Counted from the stretch's first letter, positions 8,394-16,927 are shown. The stretch is 64,000 nt of DNA from Pseudomonas coleopterorum (GCF_900105555.1 NZ_FNTZ01000001.1:1178001-1242000), one strand, 5' to 3'. The notes: generated by a model not told the origin, from the letters alone. Made by a program: numbers and translations.

Positions 8394-9353
8394 TTAGGCG
8401 GCTGTGGGCGCGGCGGGCGCGTGGGTGATACGGGGGTCGAGGATCGGGTAGAGCAGGTCCACCAGCAGGTTCACCACCACGAAGGCGGCGGCCGAGATCG
8501 CGACGATGGCCAGCACCACCGGGATGTCCTGGCGCAGCACCGCTTCCTGGGCCAGGCGACCGACGCCGTTGCGGCTGAAGATGGTTTCCACCAGCACCGC
8601 GCCGGACACGGTATTGCCGACCTGCAGACCGAACAGCGTGAGGATGGGCAGTGCGGCATTCTTCAGGCCGTGGCGGTACTGCACCTGGGCGCGGCTGAGG
8701 CCCTTGGCGTAGGCGGTGGTGATGTAGGGCTCGCGAGCCACGTGCTGAAATCCGCGTTGCAGCACCTGGGCATACACCGCCGCGCTGGGGATCGCCAGGG
8801 TGATGGCCGGCAGCACCAGGCTGTCCAGGCCTTGGCTGCCGGTGGCGGGAAACCAGCCGAGACCGAAGGCGAACACCTGGATCAGCAGCAGGCCCAGCCA
8901 GAACACCGGCACCGAGAAGCCCAGCGAGGGCAGGCGTGCCATGGCCGATTGCAGTGGCTGCCAACGTACGTAGGCGGTCAGGTAGGCCAGGCCGACGCCA
9001 CCGATCAGCGACAGCACGATGGCCGAACCGGCCAGGGTCAGGGTTTGGGGCAGGCGCTCGGCCAGCAACGCGGTCACGGGCCGGTTGAGTGACAGCGACT
9101 GGCCGAAGTCACCCTGCAGGGCCTGCCAGAGCAGGTGCCCGTACTGCTCGAACAGACCGCGATCCAGCCCGTAGTAAGCGCGCGCCTTGGCCAGGTCCGC
9201 AGGTGACAGCGCATCGACCTCGATGCCCGACGCGCTGAGCATGATCGACAGCGTATCCCCCGGCAGCAGGTAGAGGATGAAGTAGGTGATGGTATAGGCG
9301 CCCCACAGCACCAGCAGCGCCTGGCCGACACGGCCTAGCAGGTAACGGTTCAT
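8394..9353 (-). CDS. Peptide-type ABC transporter permease (DppB-like)
   Basis: The 319-residue inner-membrane protein starts with the usual first helix (LLGRVGQALLVLWGAYTITYFILYLLPGD), has a periplasmic loop of about 70 residues, then five further helices with the EAA-type loop AYAKGLSRAQVQYRHGLKNAALPIL. Its ATG overlaps the stop of the binding-protein gene (ATGA at 9350-9353). With the DppC-like subunit it forms the membrane channel of the transporter. Confidence 0.9.
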   Translation of the reverse strand: MNRYLLGRVGQALLVLWGAYTITYFILYLLPGDTLSIMLSASGIEVDALSPADLAKARAYYGLDRGLFEQYGHLLWQALQGDFGQSLSLNRPVTALLAERLPQTLTLAGSAIVLSLIGGVGLAYLTAYVRWQPLQSAMARLPSLGFSVPVFWLGLLLIQVFAFGLGWFPATGSQGLDSLVLPAITLAIPSAAVYAQVLQRGFQHVAREPYITTAYAKGLSRAQVQYRHGLKNAALPILTLFGLQVGNTVSGAVLVETIFSRNGVGRLAQEAVLRQDIPVVLAIVAISAAAFVVVNLLVDLLYPILDPRITHAPAAPTAA

Positions 9354-11002
9354 GGCGTGCCGACCTCGATGTCACCGAGGAAGGCGAAGCCCTCGGCGGT
9401 CCAGTGGAAGTTCTTCACCCGCGCGGCGGTGGCGGCCTGCCAGACCCGCTCGTAGATCGGAAAGGCCGAGGCTTCGTCCACCAGCAGGTCCTGCAGGTCG
9501 CCATAGGCCTTGGCGCGCTGCTCCGTCTGGGTAGCGGTGATGCCGGCATCGAACAGGGCGGTCGCGCGGTTGAGAGTGGCCGGTTCGTAGGTGTTGGTGG
9601 CCAGGGTCGAGCTGTTGGCGCTGCGCGGATCGAGAATGGTCTGCAGGATGATCGGGTCGGCGCGGGTCATGTAGGTGGACGTCAGGTCGTAGTTGCCCTG
9701 GGCGTTGGCCGCCGTCCATTCGGCGCGGGTCACCACGTTGAGCTTGAGGTCGATGCCCACTTTGCGCAGTTGGTCCTGCACCAGCACATCACCCGCCGTT
9801 TCGCTGCCGTTGATGTTGTAGGCCAGGCTCAGACGCTTGCCGTCCTTGTGCCGATAGCCGTCGGCAGCCGGGGTCCAGCCCGCTTCGTCGAGCAGGCGCG
9901 CGGCACCGGCGGCATCGTAGGCCAGCTTGTCGCCCTGGGCCTTGAAGTAGGGTGTGGTGCTGTCGTAGACGCCGGTCACCACGGGGAAATCGGCGTTGTA
10001 CACGGTGCTGGCGTAGCTCTTGCGGTCGATGGCCTTGAGCAGTGCCTGACGGACCTTCTTGTCGGCCAGCACGCGGCCGTTGCGGGTGTTGGGATAGAGG
10101 TTCAGGGCCGGGCCCGGCAAGGCACGGCTCTGGATGGTCGCGCCCTTGCTCTGGTACAGCTTGAGGTCGACTTCGGAGAAGGGGTTGCGCGGCCACAGCA
10201 CATCGACCTTGCCTTGCAGGAACAAGCCATTGCGTACGCTTTCCTCGGCGATGTAGCTGATGTCCACCGCATCGAGATGAGCCTCGGCCTTGTTCTTCAT
10301 GTTCGCCGACGCCCAGTGGTAGCCCGTACGACGGGTCAGTCGGGCGCCGCTCTCCGGTGTGTAGTGCTCCAGCACGAAAGGCCCGGTGCCGATGATCTGG
10401 CCCAGGGAGCGCTGCTTGGCGGTCAATTGGTAGGACGCCGGGGCGAGAATCGCCAGGTTGGTGGTGGACGTCGCCTGGAGGAAGCCGGCGTTGGGTCGCG
10501 ACAGCACCAGTTTGATGGTGAAGTCGTCCAGCACTTCGGCGTGGTCGTAGCCGGCCAGGTAGGTGGCACCGAAGGTGGCCGGCAGTTCCCGGGCGAAGGC
10601 CTTGTCGCTGTCGAACGCCGTCTTGACCGCGTGCGCGTCGAAGCGCTCGCCGTTGCTGAAGGTGACGTCGTCACGAAGGTGAAAGGTGTAGCTCAGGGCG
10701 TCGTCGCTGATGTTCCAGCTTTTCGCCAGCCAGGGAATGATCTTGCCGCTGTCGGGGTCCTGATCGGTCAGGGATTCGGCGACGTTGCGCAACAGCACGC
10801 GGTGTTCGAGCCAGTAGACCTGGAACGGGTCGACGCTGACCAGGGTGGTGTTGTCGCCGAAGAAGGCGATCTTCAGGGTCTTGTCGGCCTGCTCGGGGGC
10901 CGAGGGGGAGCAGCCTACAAGCGTTGCGAGCAGTACGCCGAGCGCCAGCAGGCGGGGGCGTTGGGGTGGGTTCGAAGCCGATGAGGGGGTTGGGTGGGGC
11001 AT
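9350..11002 (-). CDS. Family 5 extracellular solute-binding lipoprotein of the peptide-type ABC transporter
   Basis: The product has 550 residues. The N-terminus ends in a lipobox (ATLVGC, residues about 26-31), so the mature protein would be lipid-anchored in the periplasm. The SBP-5 fold follows, with blocks RNVAESLTDQDPDSGKIIPWLAKSW, YTFHLRDDVTFSNGERFDAHAVKTAFD and ADKKVRQALLKAIDRKSY. ATG 11002 has AAAGGA upstream. The first gene of the four-gene peptide-type ABC operon, it overlaps dppB-like by four bases. The ligand is unknown; neighbours suggest an organosulfur compound. Cys is limited to the lipobox and Met is rare. Confidence 0.88.
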   Translation of the reverse strand: MPHPTPSSASNPPQRPRLLALGVLLATLVGCSPSAPEQADKTLKIAFFGDNTTLVSVDPFQVYWLEHRVLLRNVAESLTDQDPDSGKIIPWLAKSWNISDDALSYTFHLRDDVTFSNGERFDAHAVKTAFDSDKAFARELPATFGATYLAGYDHAEVLDDFTIKLVLSRPNAGFLQATSTTNLAILAPASYQLTAKQRSLGQIIGTGPFVLEHYTPESGARLTRRTGYHWASANMKNKAEAHLDAVDISYIAEESVRNGLFLQGKVDVLWPRNPFSEVDLKLYQSKGATIQSRALPGPALNLYPNTRNGRVLADKKVRQALLKAIDRKSYASTVYNADFPVVTGVYDSTTPYFKAQGDKLAYDAAGAARLLDEAGWTPAADGYRHKDGKRLSLAYNINGSETAGDVLVQDQLRKVGIDLKLNVVTRAEWTAANAQGNYDLTSTYMTRADPIILQTILDPRSANSSTLATNTYEPATLNRATALFDAGITATQTEQRAKAYGDLQDLLVDEASAFPIYERVWQAATAARVKNFHWTAEGFAFLGDIEVGTP

Positions 11003-11053
11003 GGGTGAGGGTCCTTTGTAGTGCTGTGATCGGCTTGGGTTTGGGGGGGGCCA

Positions 11054-11120
11054 TTCGCGGGCAGAGCCCCGCTCCCACAGAGGTTGGTGGTGCCTGTGGG
11101 AGCGGGGCTCTGCCCGCGAA
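11054..11120. repeat. Perfect inverted pair of REP sequences (REPIN)
   Basis: The 27-base arm at 11054-11080 (TTCGCGGGCAGAGCCCCGCT...) is the exact reverse complement of 11094-11120, with a 13-base loop. It lies between the SsuB-like gene and the binding lipoprotein gene and could attenuate transcription between the two transporter blocks. Confidence 0.85.
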
Positions 11121-11134
11121 GGGCTCACCCCGAT

Positions 11135-11917
11135 TCAGGTCGCGAGCGCTCTGGGTCTGCTGGCCAGCGGCAAGGGCCCATCGGCCACCTGAGGCGGGCC
11201 GGCTTCCACGCCCAGCAGTCCGAGCAGACGACGGCGAATGGCATTGAAGGCCGGGGTGCCTTTTTCCCGTGGGCGATCCAGGCCGATGGGCAGCGCCTCG
11301 GCGATGCGTCCCTGCTTGAGCACGATGATGCGATCGGCCAGCAGAATCGCTTCTTCCACGTCGTGGGTGACGAGCAGTACCGCCGGTCCGTGGGCGCGCC
11401 ACAGGTCGATGATCAGTTGATGCATGCGGATGCGAGTCAATGCGTCGAGGGCCGCGAAGGGTTCGTCCAGCAACAGCAGGCGCGGCTCGCGCACCAGGCT
11501 GCGGGCCAGTGCCACGCGTTGGGCCTCTCCGCCGGACAAGGTGCCGGGAAAGGCATCGAGCCGATGCGCCAGGCCTACTTCGGTCAGGGCCTTTACCGCA
11601 CGCTCGCGGGCCTGCGGGTCACGCACGCCGAGGGTGACGTTCTTCCACACCCGTTTCCATGGCATCAGGCGCGGTTCCTGAAACACTGCCGAGCGCGCCG
11701 CAGGCACCAGCAGGCGGCCGCCCTCGATCGGATCGAGCCCGGCCAGCGAGCGCAGCAGGGTGGTCTTGCCCGAGCCGCTGGCGCCCAGCAGGGCAACGAA
11801 CTCGCCGGGCGCAATGTCCAGGTCCAGGCCGTCTATGACACGATTGGCGCCGAACTGGCGCACCACGTTCTGCAGGCTGACGGCGGGTTGGGGGTGCAGC
11901 GCGGTGTGTGCGGTCAT
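11135..11917 (-). CDS. SsuB/TauB-like ABC transporter ATP-binding protein
   Basis: The product has 260 residues with Walker [12 protein letters not shown] near residue 45, Q-loop [16 protein letters not shown], signature [15 protein letters not shown] and Walker [13 protein letters not shown] followed by the H-loop THDVEEA. The LMPW Q-loop and the overall length are typical of nitrate/sulfonate/taurine transporters. ATG 11917 is preferred; the frame continues upstream to 12631 but only through the permease gene. It follows the SsuC-like permease by five bases. The usual binding protein is missing from this pair; two SsuA-like proteins elsewhere in the island could serve it. Confidence 0.9.
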   Translation of the reverse strand: MTAHTALHPQPAVSLQNVVRQFGANRVIDGLDLDIAPGEFVALLGASGSGKTTLLRSLAGLDPIEGGRLLVPAARSAVFQEPRLMPWKRVWKNVTLGVRDPQARERAVKALTEVGLAHRLDAFPGTLSGGEAQRVALARSLVREPRLLLLDEPFAALDALTRIRMHQLIIDLWRAHGPAVLLVTHDVEEAILLADRIIVLKQGRIAEALPIGLDRPREKGTPAFNAIRRRLLGLLGVEAGPPQVADGPLPLASRPRALAT

Positions 11918-11922
11918 GGGAA

Positions 11923-12771
11923 TCAGCTCTTCACGAAGGAGGGGCGCCAGGCCAGGGCGTAGTGCTCCAGGGCGCGGATGATGCCGTCGATCACCAACCC
12001 CAGCAGGCTGTACACCAGCAGGCAGATGACGATGATGTCGGTGCGCATGAAGTCGCGCGCGTCGCTGGCCAGAAAGCCGATGCCGGAGGTCGCGTTGATC
12101 TGCTCGACGAACACCAGCGCCAGCCAGGAAATCGCCAGGGAATAGCGCAGGCCGACGAAGAACGACGGCAATGCGCCCGGCAATATCACGTGCCAGACCA
12201 GCTCGCGGCGGTTCAGCCCCAGGGTATTGCCGGCTTCGATCAGCTTGGGGTCGATGCTGCGGATACCGGCGAACAGGTTCAGGTACACCGGAAAGGTGGT
12301 GCCCATGACGATGAGCGCGACCTTGGTGAATTCGCCGATTCCGAACCAGAGAATGAACAGTGGCACCAGCGCCAGTGATGGCACGGTGCGCAGCATCTGC
12401 ATGGGCGAGTCGAGCAGCACTTCGCCGCGTCGCGACAGCCCGGTGAACAGCGCGGCGACGGTGCCGATGACGACTCCGATGGCCAGCCCCGACACGGCGC
12501 GTTGCAGGGAGATCAACAGGTGCATGGGCAGTTCGCCGCTGACCGTCAGGGCCCAGAAGGTCACCGCGATGCTCGACGGCGCGGCGATGATGCGCGGTGG
12601 AATCAGCCCGGCCCGGGAGGCCAGCTCCCACAGCACCAGGATCGCCAGCGGGCTCAGCAGCCTGAGCACGAAGCCTGGCACGCGCACGCCGCGGCGGGGC
12701 GCACTGGGGGTGATTTCCAGCATCTGCAAGGGCGCTTGTGCAACCGGCTGGAGGACGATTTCAGGTGGCAT
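11923..12771 (-). CDS. SsuC/TauC-like ABC transporter permease
   Basis: This 282-residue inner-membrane protein has about six helices, the first at LLSPLAILVLWELASRAGLI, and the characteristic loop EAGNTLGLNRRELVWHVILPGALPSFFVGLRYS. The start at 12771 overlaps the end of the aldolase-like gene by 11 bases, suggesting translational coupling; an internal Met at residue 17 is an alternative. Together with the SsuB-like ATPase it would import a sulfonate-type compound. Confidence 0.88.
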   Translation of the reverse strand: MPPEIVLQPVAQAPLQMLEITPSAPRRGVRVPGFVLRLLSPLAILVLWELASRAGLIPPRIIAAPSSIAVTFWALTVSGELPMHLLISLQRAVSGLAIGVVIGTVAALFTGLSRRGEVLLDSPMQMLRTVPSLALVPLFILWFGIGEFTKVALIVMGTTFPVYLNLFAGIRSIDPKLIEAGNTLGLNRRELVWHVILPGALPSFFVGLRYSLAISWLALVFVEQINATSGIGFLASDARDFMRTDIIVICLLVYSLLGLVIDGIIRALEHYALAWRPSFVKS

Positions 12772-13555
12772 AGTCTTGGCCCTCGCGGTCCAGCTGACGG
12801 ATCAAGGCGTCCCAGTGCAGCTGGATCTTGGGGTTGTCGCCGCTGGCGGCACTGGCTGACTGCTGGTGGACCTTGTCGATGGCCGCCTGCGGCGCCAGCA
12901 ACAGGTCGGCATTGCCGCCGGCCTGGGCGGCGATCTGGATGTTGCAGGCCCGCTCCAGGCCATGCAGTTCGCGAAAGGCGTGCTCCACGCTGACGCCACC
13001 GGTCAACAGCCCATGGTTGCGCAGGATGAGGATGTTGCTGTCGCCCAGGTTGCTGACCAGGCGCGTCTGTTCGTCGAGGTCCAGGGCAATGCCTTCATAG
13101 CCGTGGTAGGCCACGCGGCTGTAGTAGAGCAGGGCGTGCTGGGACAGCGGCAGCAGGCCGTTGCGTTGCGCCGACACGGCGGCGCCGTCGCGGGTGTGGG
13201 TGTGCAACACCGCCTTGAGGTCGGGACGCGCGCGGTGGATGGCGCTGTGGATCACATAGCCTGCGTGGTTGATGCCCAGGCCCAGGGGGTCGTCGATCAG
13301 TTCACCGTCGATGTCGACCTTGACCAGGTTGGATGCCGTGATTTCATCGAACAGCAAGCCGAAGGCGTTGATCAGGAAGTGCTCCTGATCGCCGGGTACC
13401 CGCGCGGAGAAGTGCGTGTAGATATGGTCGGTCCAGCGCAATTGCGCGGCCAGTCGGTAGGCAGCCGCGAGCTTGACGCGCACCTCCCATTCCTGGGGCG
13501 TGACACGCTGGCGCAGTGTGGGCGTGGAATCGTGCAGAACGGACAACGAAGTCAT
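12761..13555 (-). CDS. Class II aldolase/adducin-family protein
   Basis: The 264-residue cytoplasmic protein has the zinc-site pattern of the family: HTH in KAVLHTHTRDGAAV and a further His in LILRNHGLLTGG. The acidic residue that normally completes catalysis is not obvious to me. ATG 13555 has AGGAGA upstream and is preferred over the frame start at 13630. It lies between the rhodanese gene (115 bases upstream) and the SsuC-like permease, so it probably acts on the carbon skeleton of the imported sulfur compound. Substrate and reaction are unknown; a non-catalytic role cannot be excluded. Confidence 0.82.
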   Translation of the reverse strand: MTSLSVLHDSTPTLRQRVTPQEWEVRVKLAAAYRLAAQLRWTDHIYTHFSARVPGDQEHFLINAFGLLFDEITASNLVKVDIDGELIDDPLGLGINHAGYVIHSAIHRARPDLKAVLHTHTRDGAAVSAQRNGLLPLSQHALLYYSRVAYHGYEGIALDLDEQTRLVSNLGDSNILILRNHGLLTGGVSVEHAFRELHGLERACNIQIAAQAGGNADLLLAPQAAIDKVHQQSASAASGDNPKIQLHWDALIRQLDREGQDYAT

Positions 13556-13670
13556 TCGGGTCTCTCCTGAAAAACGTACAGACCGGCGGCGACGGCGCTG
13601 AGGCGCGATCGCCGCTCGGTCCGGTTTCATCAGGTCCCGAGCTGCCAGTGAGGTAAGGGGTGTGGCGCAG

Positions 13671-15254
13671 TCAGATCACTTTGAAGCCGTGGGTGCCGTC
13701 CTTGGCCAGTTGCTCGACCAGACCGAACTCCCAGTCCAGATAGCCTTGCATGGCCTCGCGGGGGTTGTCGGTGCCCTCGTAGGGGCGGCGATAGCGATCG
13801 CTGCGAGGCACCGCCAGATGGTGCTCGCCTTGCTCCACCGGCAGGCCTGCGGCCACCCAGGCGGCATTGCCGCCTCCGAGGAGGAAGACGGGCTTGCCGG
13901 TCAAGGCTTGCAGGTCGGCCACGGCGAAGCGCGCCAGCAGACCGCTGCCGCAGGTCACCACGTAGCGCTCGGCCACCGGCACGTTCTCCAGGGCCTGGGG
14001 CAGTTGCGCGCGCAGTGCCCAGTGGGCGCCGGCGATGTGGCGCTGCACATGGTTGGCGCTGGTGGTGAAGTCGAACACCTGAGTGTCGCCCTCGCTCTGC
14101 CACTGGGCGAGTGTGGTCGGGCTGACCGTCGGCGCCTCGGGCAGGGGCGGCAATGGTGCCTGCCAGGCGCCAGTGGCGGTGAAGTCGCTGGATTGCGCAT
14201 CGTCCAGCACGGACACGTCCCAGCCCATCTGGGCCAGCCACGACGCACTCATGTTGGCGCGCACACCGTCGTCGTCGACCAGCACCAGGCGCGCGCCGCG
14301 CACGCTGGCGAAGTGATCGGTTTCCTGCACCAGCTGACCGCCGGGCGTGGAGCGAGCCGCAGGCAAATGCCCGGTCGCGTATTCTTCCGGGGTGCGCACG
14401 TCGAACACATAGGTGGTGCGCCCCTGTTCGGCCTGCCAGTTGCCCAGTGCCGCCAGCGTCGCCCGTTGCACGCCGGCCTTGTCTGCCACTGCGCGCGCCG
14501 ACTGCGCCGCTGCGGCACGGGTGTGTTCGTCGACTTCACCGAAACGACGCTGCTGGCCGTGCTCCAGGGTCTGACCGGCCAGCGTCCAGCCGATGGTGCC
14601 GTTGCGCAGCGCCGCCACCGGGTTGGGAATCCCGGCGTTGACCAGTGACTGGGTGCCGATGATGCTGCGGGTGCGCCCGGCGCAGTTGACGATCACCTGG
14701 GTCTGCGGGTTCGGCGCCAGTTCGCGGATGCGCAGCACCAGTTCGGCGCCTGGCACGCTGATGCCGCCGGGGATGCTCATGGTCTGGTATTCATCGAAAC
14801 GGCGCGCGTCGACCACCACCACGTCCGCCTGACGGTCAAGCAGCGCCTTGACCTCTTCGGCCGCCAGCGAAGGTGTGTGGCGACGGCTTTCCACCAGTTC
14901 ACCGAACGCTTTGCTCGGCACGTTGACGTCGCGAAACAATTCCCCACCCGCTTCGCGCCAGCCAGCCAGACCGTTTTCCAGCAGCGCCACATCGGTATAG
15001 CCCAGCGCCTGCAAGCGTTGCGCCGCCAACTGGGCAAGCTCTTCGCCATCGTCGTAGACGGTGATCGCGGTATCTAGACGCGGCACGCGGGCATAGATGT
15101 CCAACTCCAGGCGCGACAGGGGAATGTTGGCGGCGAACAGCGGATGCGCCTCGGCGAAGGGCGCTTCCTCGCGCACATCGATCAGGGCCAGCTCCTGCTT
15201 GTCCAGTAATGCACGGCGAATGGCGGAGTAGGGGCGTACGGCAATCTTGGTCAT
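13671..15254 (-). CDS. Four-domain rhodanese (thiosulfate sulfurtransferase-type) protein
   Basis: The 527-residue protein reads as four consecutive rhodanese domains. Domains 2 and 4 keep an active-site cysteine: C191 in VNCAGRTRS and C435 in VTCGSGLLARF. Domains 1 and 3 have Asp-rich loops instead (VYDDGEEL near 67, LVDDDGVRA near 327) and are probably structural. These are the only two Cys in the protein. It overlaps the dioxygenase gene by four bases (ATGA), so the pair is coupled. In P. aeruginosa the orthologous pair, as I recall, is PA2602 (dioxygenase) and PA2603 (rhodanese). A role in handling sulfane or sulfite sulfur released from thiols is likely. Confidence 0.88.
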   Translation of the reverse strand: MTKIAVRPYSAIRRALLDKQELALIDVREEAPFAEAHPLFAANIPLSRLELDIYARVPRLDTAITVYDDGEELAQLAAQRLQALGYTDVALLENGLAGWREAGGELFRDVNVPSKAFGELVESRRHTPSLAAEEVKALLDRQADVVVVDARRFDEYQTMSIPGGISVPGAELVLRIRELAPNPQTQVIVNCAGRTRSIIGTQSLVNAGIPNPVAALRNGTIGWTLAGQTLEHGQQRRFGEVDEHTRAAAAQSARAVADKAGVQRATLAALGNWQAEQGRTTYVFDVRTPEEYATGHLPAARSTPGGQLVQETDHFASVRGARLVLVDDDGVRANMSASWLAQMGWDVSVLDDAQSSDFTATGAWQAPLPPLPEAPTVSPTTLAQWQSEGDTQVFDFTTSANHVQRHIAGAHWALRAQLPQALENVPVAERYVVTCGSGLLARFAVADLQALTGKPVFLLGGGNAAWVAAGLPVEQGEHHLAVPRSDRYRRPYEGTDNPREAMQGYLDWEFGLVEQLAKDGTHGFKVI

Positions 15255-15889
15255 GCGGGCGATCTCTCTTTGATCGAGCTTTCGGTGGACGCAGGCTCTT
15301 TGGACAGGTTCCAGAAATTGGGGATACCGGCATTGGAATAGCCGGAAATGAAGGGTTTCTCTTCGCCGCTCTCGCTGTACACGGCGCGCTGCACGGCGCC
15401 GATGTTGGCGCCGTAGACATGGATGCTGATGGAGACACGGTCGTCGAACGCATTGCTGACCTGGTGGATATCGCCGACGCTGGGCGAGACCGCCTCGACC
15501 TGCCCCGGACCCAGACGCACAGGCGCACCGTCGGGTGCCAGGCGGCCATCGGCCGTGCGGCTGAAGCCCTGAGAAAATTCAGCGCCGCGCAACATGCCGA
15601 TCAGGCCCCAGACGCGATGGTCATGAATCGGTGTGCGTTGCCCAGGGCCCCAGATGAAGCTCACCACGGAAAATCGCTGGCGCGCATCGGCGTGCAGCAG
15701 GAATTGCTGGTAGCGTTGCGGATCCGGCTGCGCAGCGATTTCCGGCAGCCAGTCGTCATGGCTGACCAGCCGTTGCAGCAACACCGCGCCGTGCTCCAGC
15801 ACCTCGGGCTCGCTGGAGGTGCGCTCGAGCAGCTCGGCCAGGTCGCCGACGAACTGGCGAAAACGGTCATAGCGCAGGGGATGAGTCAT
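15251..15889 (-). CDS. 3-mercaptopropionate dioxygenase (cysteine dioxygenase family, thiol dioxygenase)
   Basis: This 212-residue cupin would add O2 to the thiol of 3-mercaptopropionate, and less well cysteine, giving the sulfinic acid. Iron ligands are H89 and H91 (PIHDHRVWG) and H142 (GDIHQVSN). S155, H157 and Y159 form the outer-sphere triad known for these enzymes. Gln 62 stands where mammalian cysteine dioxygenase has the carboxylate-binding Arg, the feature that separates 3-mercaptopropionate from cysteine dioxygenases. No Cys is present, so there is no Cys-Tyr crosslink. It is the first gene of the minus-strand sulfur operon and is divergent from the LysR gene. Confidence 0.88.
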   Translation of the reverse strand: MTHPLRYDRFRQFVGDLAELLERTSSEPEVLEHGAVLLQRLVSHDDWLPEIAAQPDPQRYQQFLLHADARQRFSVVSFIWGPGQRTPIHDHRVWGLIGMLRGAEFSQGFSRTADGRLAPDGAPVRLGPGQVEAVSPSVGDIHQVSNAFDDRVSISIHVYGANIGAVQRAVYSESGEEKPFISGYSNAGIPNFWNLSKEPASTESSIKERSPA

Positions 15890-15946
15890 TTCAGTAGCCC
15901 TCGAACGGATTCGTTATTACCCTAGCAAAGGGGTTAAGCTTCCCGA

Positions 15947-15979
15947 AATTCAATTTGTTCATAAGCTAATATGCGAAAA
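15947..15979 (-). promoter_or_regulatory. LysR-type operator/promoter element, copy A
   Basis: Read on the minus strand, this 33-base element (TTTTCGCATATTAGCTTATG...) matches copy B at 16895-16927 in 29 of 33 positions. Its core CATA-N6-TATG is a partial dyad that also fits the T-N11-A LysR-box rule. It ends four bases before the LysR start codon and lies 58 bases upstream of the dioxygenase ATG, so one bound regulator could control both directions. Confidence 0.7.
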
Positions 15980-15983
15980 GCGA

Positions 15984-16877
15984 ATGAAGATAGATGACAT
16001 CCAAGCGTTTCTGGCGGTCGTGCGATTGCAATCGTTGAGCGTCGCCGCCGAATCCCTGCAATTGACCCAGTCCGCCATCACCCGGCGTCTGCAGAGTCTC
16101 GAAGAGTCGTTGGGGGCGATCCTGCTCGATCGCCACACCAAGCCCATGAAACCCACGGCCATCGGCCTGCGTGTGTACGAACGCTGCCAGGGCGTGATGC
16201 GCGAGATCGATTCGCTGCATGAATTGGTGGCCGAAGATGCAGCGCCTTCCGGCACCCTGCGCCTTGGTGTGCCGCAGACCGTGGGCGACGCGGTGCTGCT
16301 CGATGCCCTGCAAGCCTTGAAGCAGCGCTTCGCGGATCTGCAGGTGCAGGTCGCACACGGTTGGGGTGGCCAGTTGGTCCAGCGCATTCAGCACCGGGAG
16401 TTGGACGCCGCTGCGGCGCTGTTCCCGGCCGGCAAGGTGTTTCCCGAGGGCGTGGTGGGTCACTCCCTGGCGCGCATGCCGCTGCTGGTGGTCGGCGCCA
16501 AGGGCCTGGACCTCGGCAAACGGTGCAAGCTCGCCGATTGCCAGAGTACCGGATGGGTTTTGAACCCCGACGGCTGCGGCTTCCGCGCTGGCCTTTCGCA
16601 CGCCTTGGCCGAGCAGGGCCTGAGCCTGAAACTCAATCTGGAGATTTTCGGTACCGACCTGCAGTTGGGTCTGGCGGCCAGCGGCATGGGGCTGGGGCTG
16701 GTCCCGGCACCGCTGTTGCAGCACAGCCGACACCGCGATCAACTGCAGGTGCTGCAGATCTCGGATTTCAAACCCATGGTCGACCTGTGGCTGGTGCACG
16801 CCGTCTTCGTCGGCAATCTGCAGGGTGCGATTCGTGTGTTCGGGGAAACCGTGGCCCACGGCATGAACACGGACTGA
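15984..16877 (+). CDS. LysR-family transcriptional regulator of the sulfur island
   Basis: The product has 297 residues. The N-terminal winged helix-turn-helix is typical (IDDIQAFLAVVRLQSLSVAAESLQLTQSAITRRLQSLE, residues 3-41) and the C-terminal two-lobe effector domain begins near residue 90. It is divergent from the dioxygenase operon and followed by an oxidoreductase gene on the same strand. Near-identical 33-base elements lie immediately before it and immediately after it, so it probably regulates itself, the operon to the left and the gene to the right. The effector may be a sulfur compound or O-acetylserine-like signal; this is inference. The start has only a weak ribosome site (GAAAAG). 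Confidence 0.88.
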   Translation: MKIDDIQAFLAVVRLQSLSVAAESLQLTQSAITRRLQSLEESLGAILLDRHTKPMKPTAIGLRVYERCQGVMREIDSLHELVAEDAAPSGTLRLGVPQTVGDAVLLDALQALKQRFADLQVQVAHGWGGQLVQRIQHRELDAAAALFPAGKVFPEGVVGHSLARMPLLVVGAKGLDLGKRCKLADCQSTGWVLNPDGCGFRAGLSHALAEQGLSLKLNLEIFGTDLQLGLAASGMGLGLVPAPLLQHSRHRDQLQVLQISDFKPMVDLWLVHAVFVGNLQGAIRVFGETVAHGMNTD

Positions 16878-16894
16878 GGGTGGTCATTGCTCGT

Positions 16895-16927
16895 TTTTCG
16901 CATATTAGGATATGACTAAATTGAATT
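16895..16927 (+). promoter_or_regulatory. LysR-type operator/promoter element, copy B
   Basis: This is the plus-strand copy of the element at 15947-15979 (29 of 33 identical; core CATATTAGGATATG). It lies 110-142 bases upstream of the acyl-CoA-dehydrogenase-like gene. Copies A and B point outward from the LysR gene in opposite orientations. Confidence 0.7.

Noticed and set aside
10924..11247. Plus-strand frames across the REP pair
   Set aside because: They are translations of the palindrome, with no ribosome site or domain.
15251..15889. Cysteine dioxygenase as product name
   Set aside because: Gln62 replaces the Arg that binds the cysteine carboxylate and no crosslinking Cys is present; the 3-mercaptopropionate type fits better.
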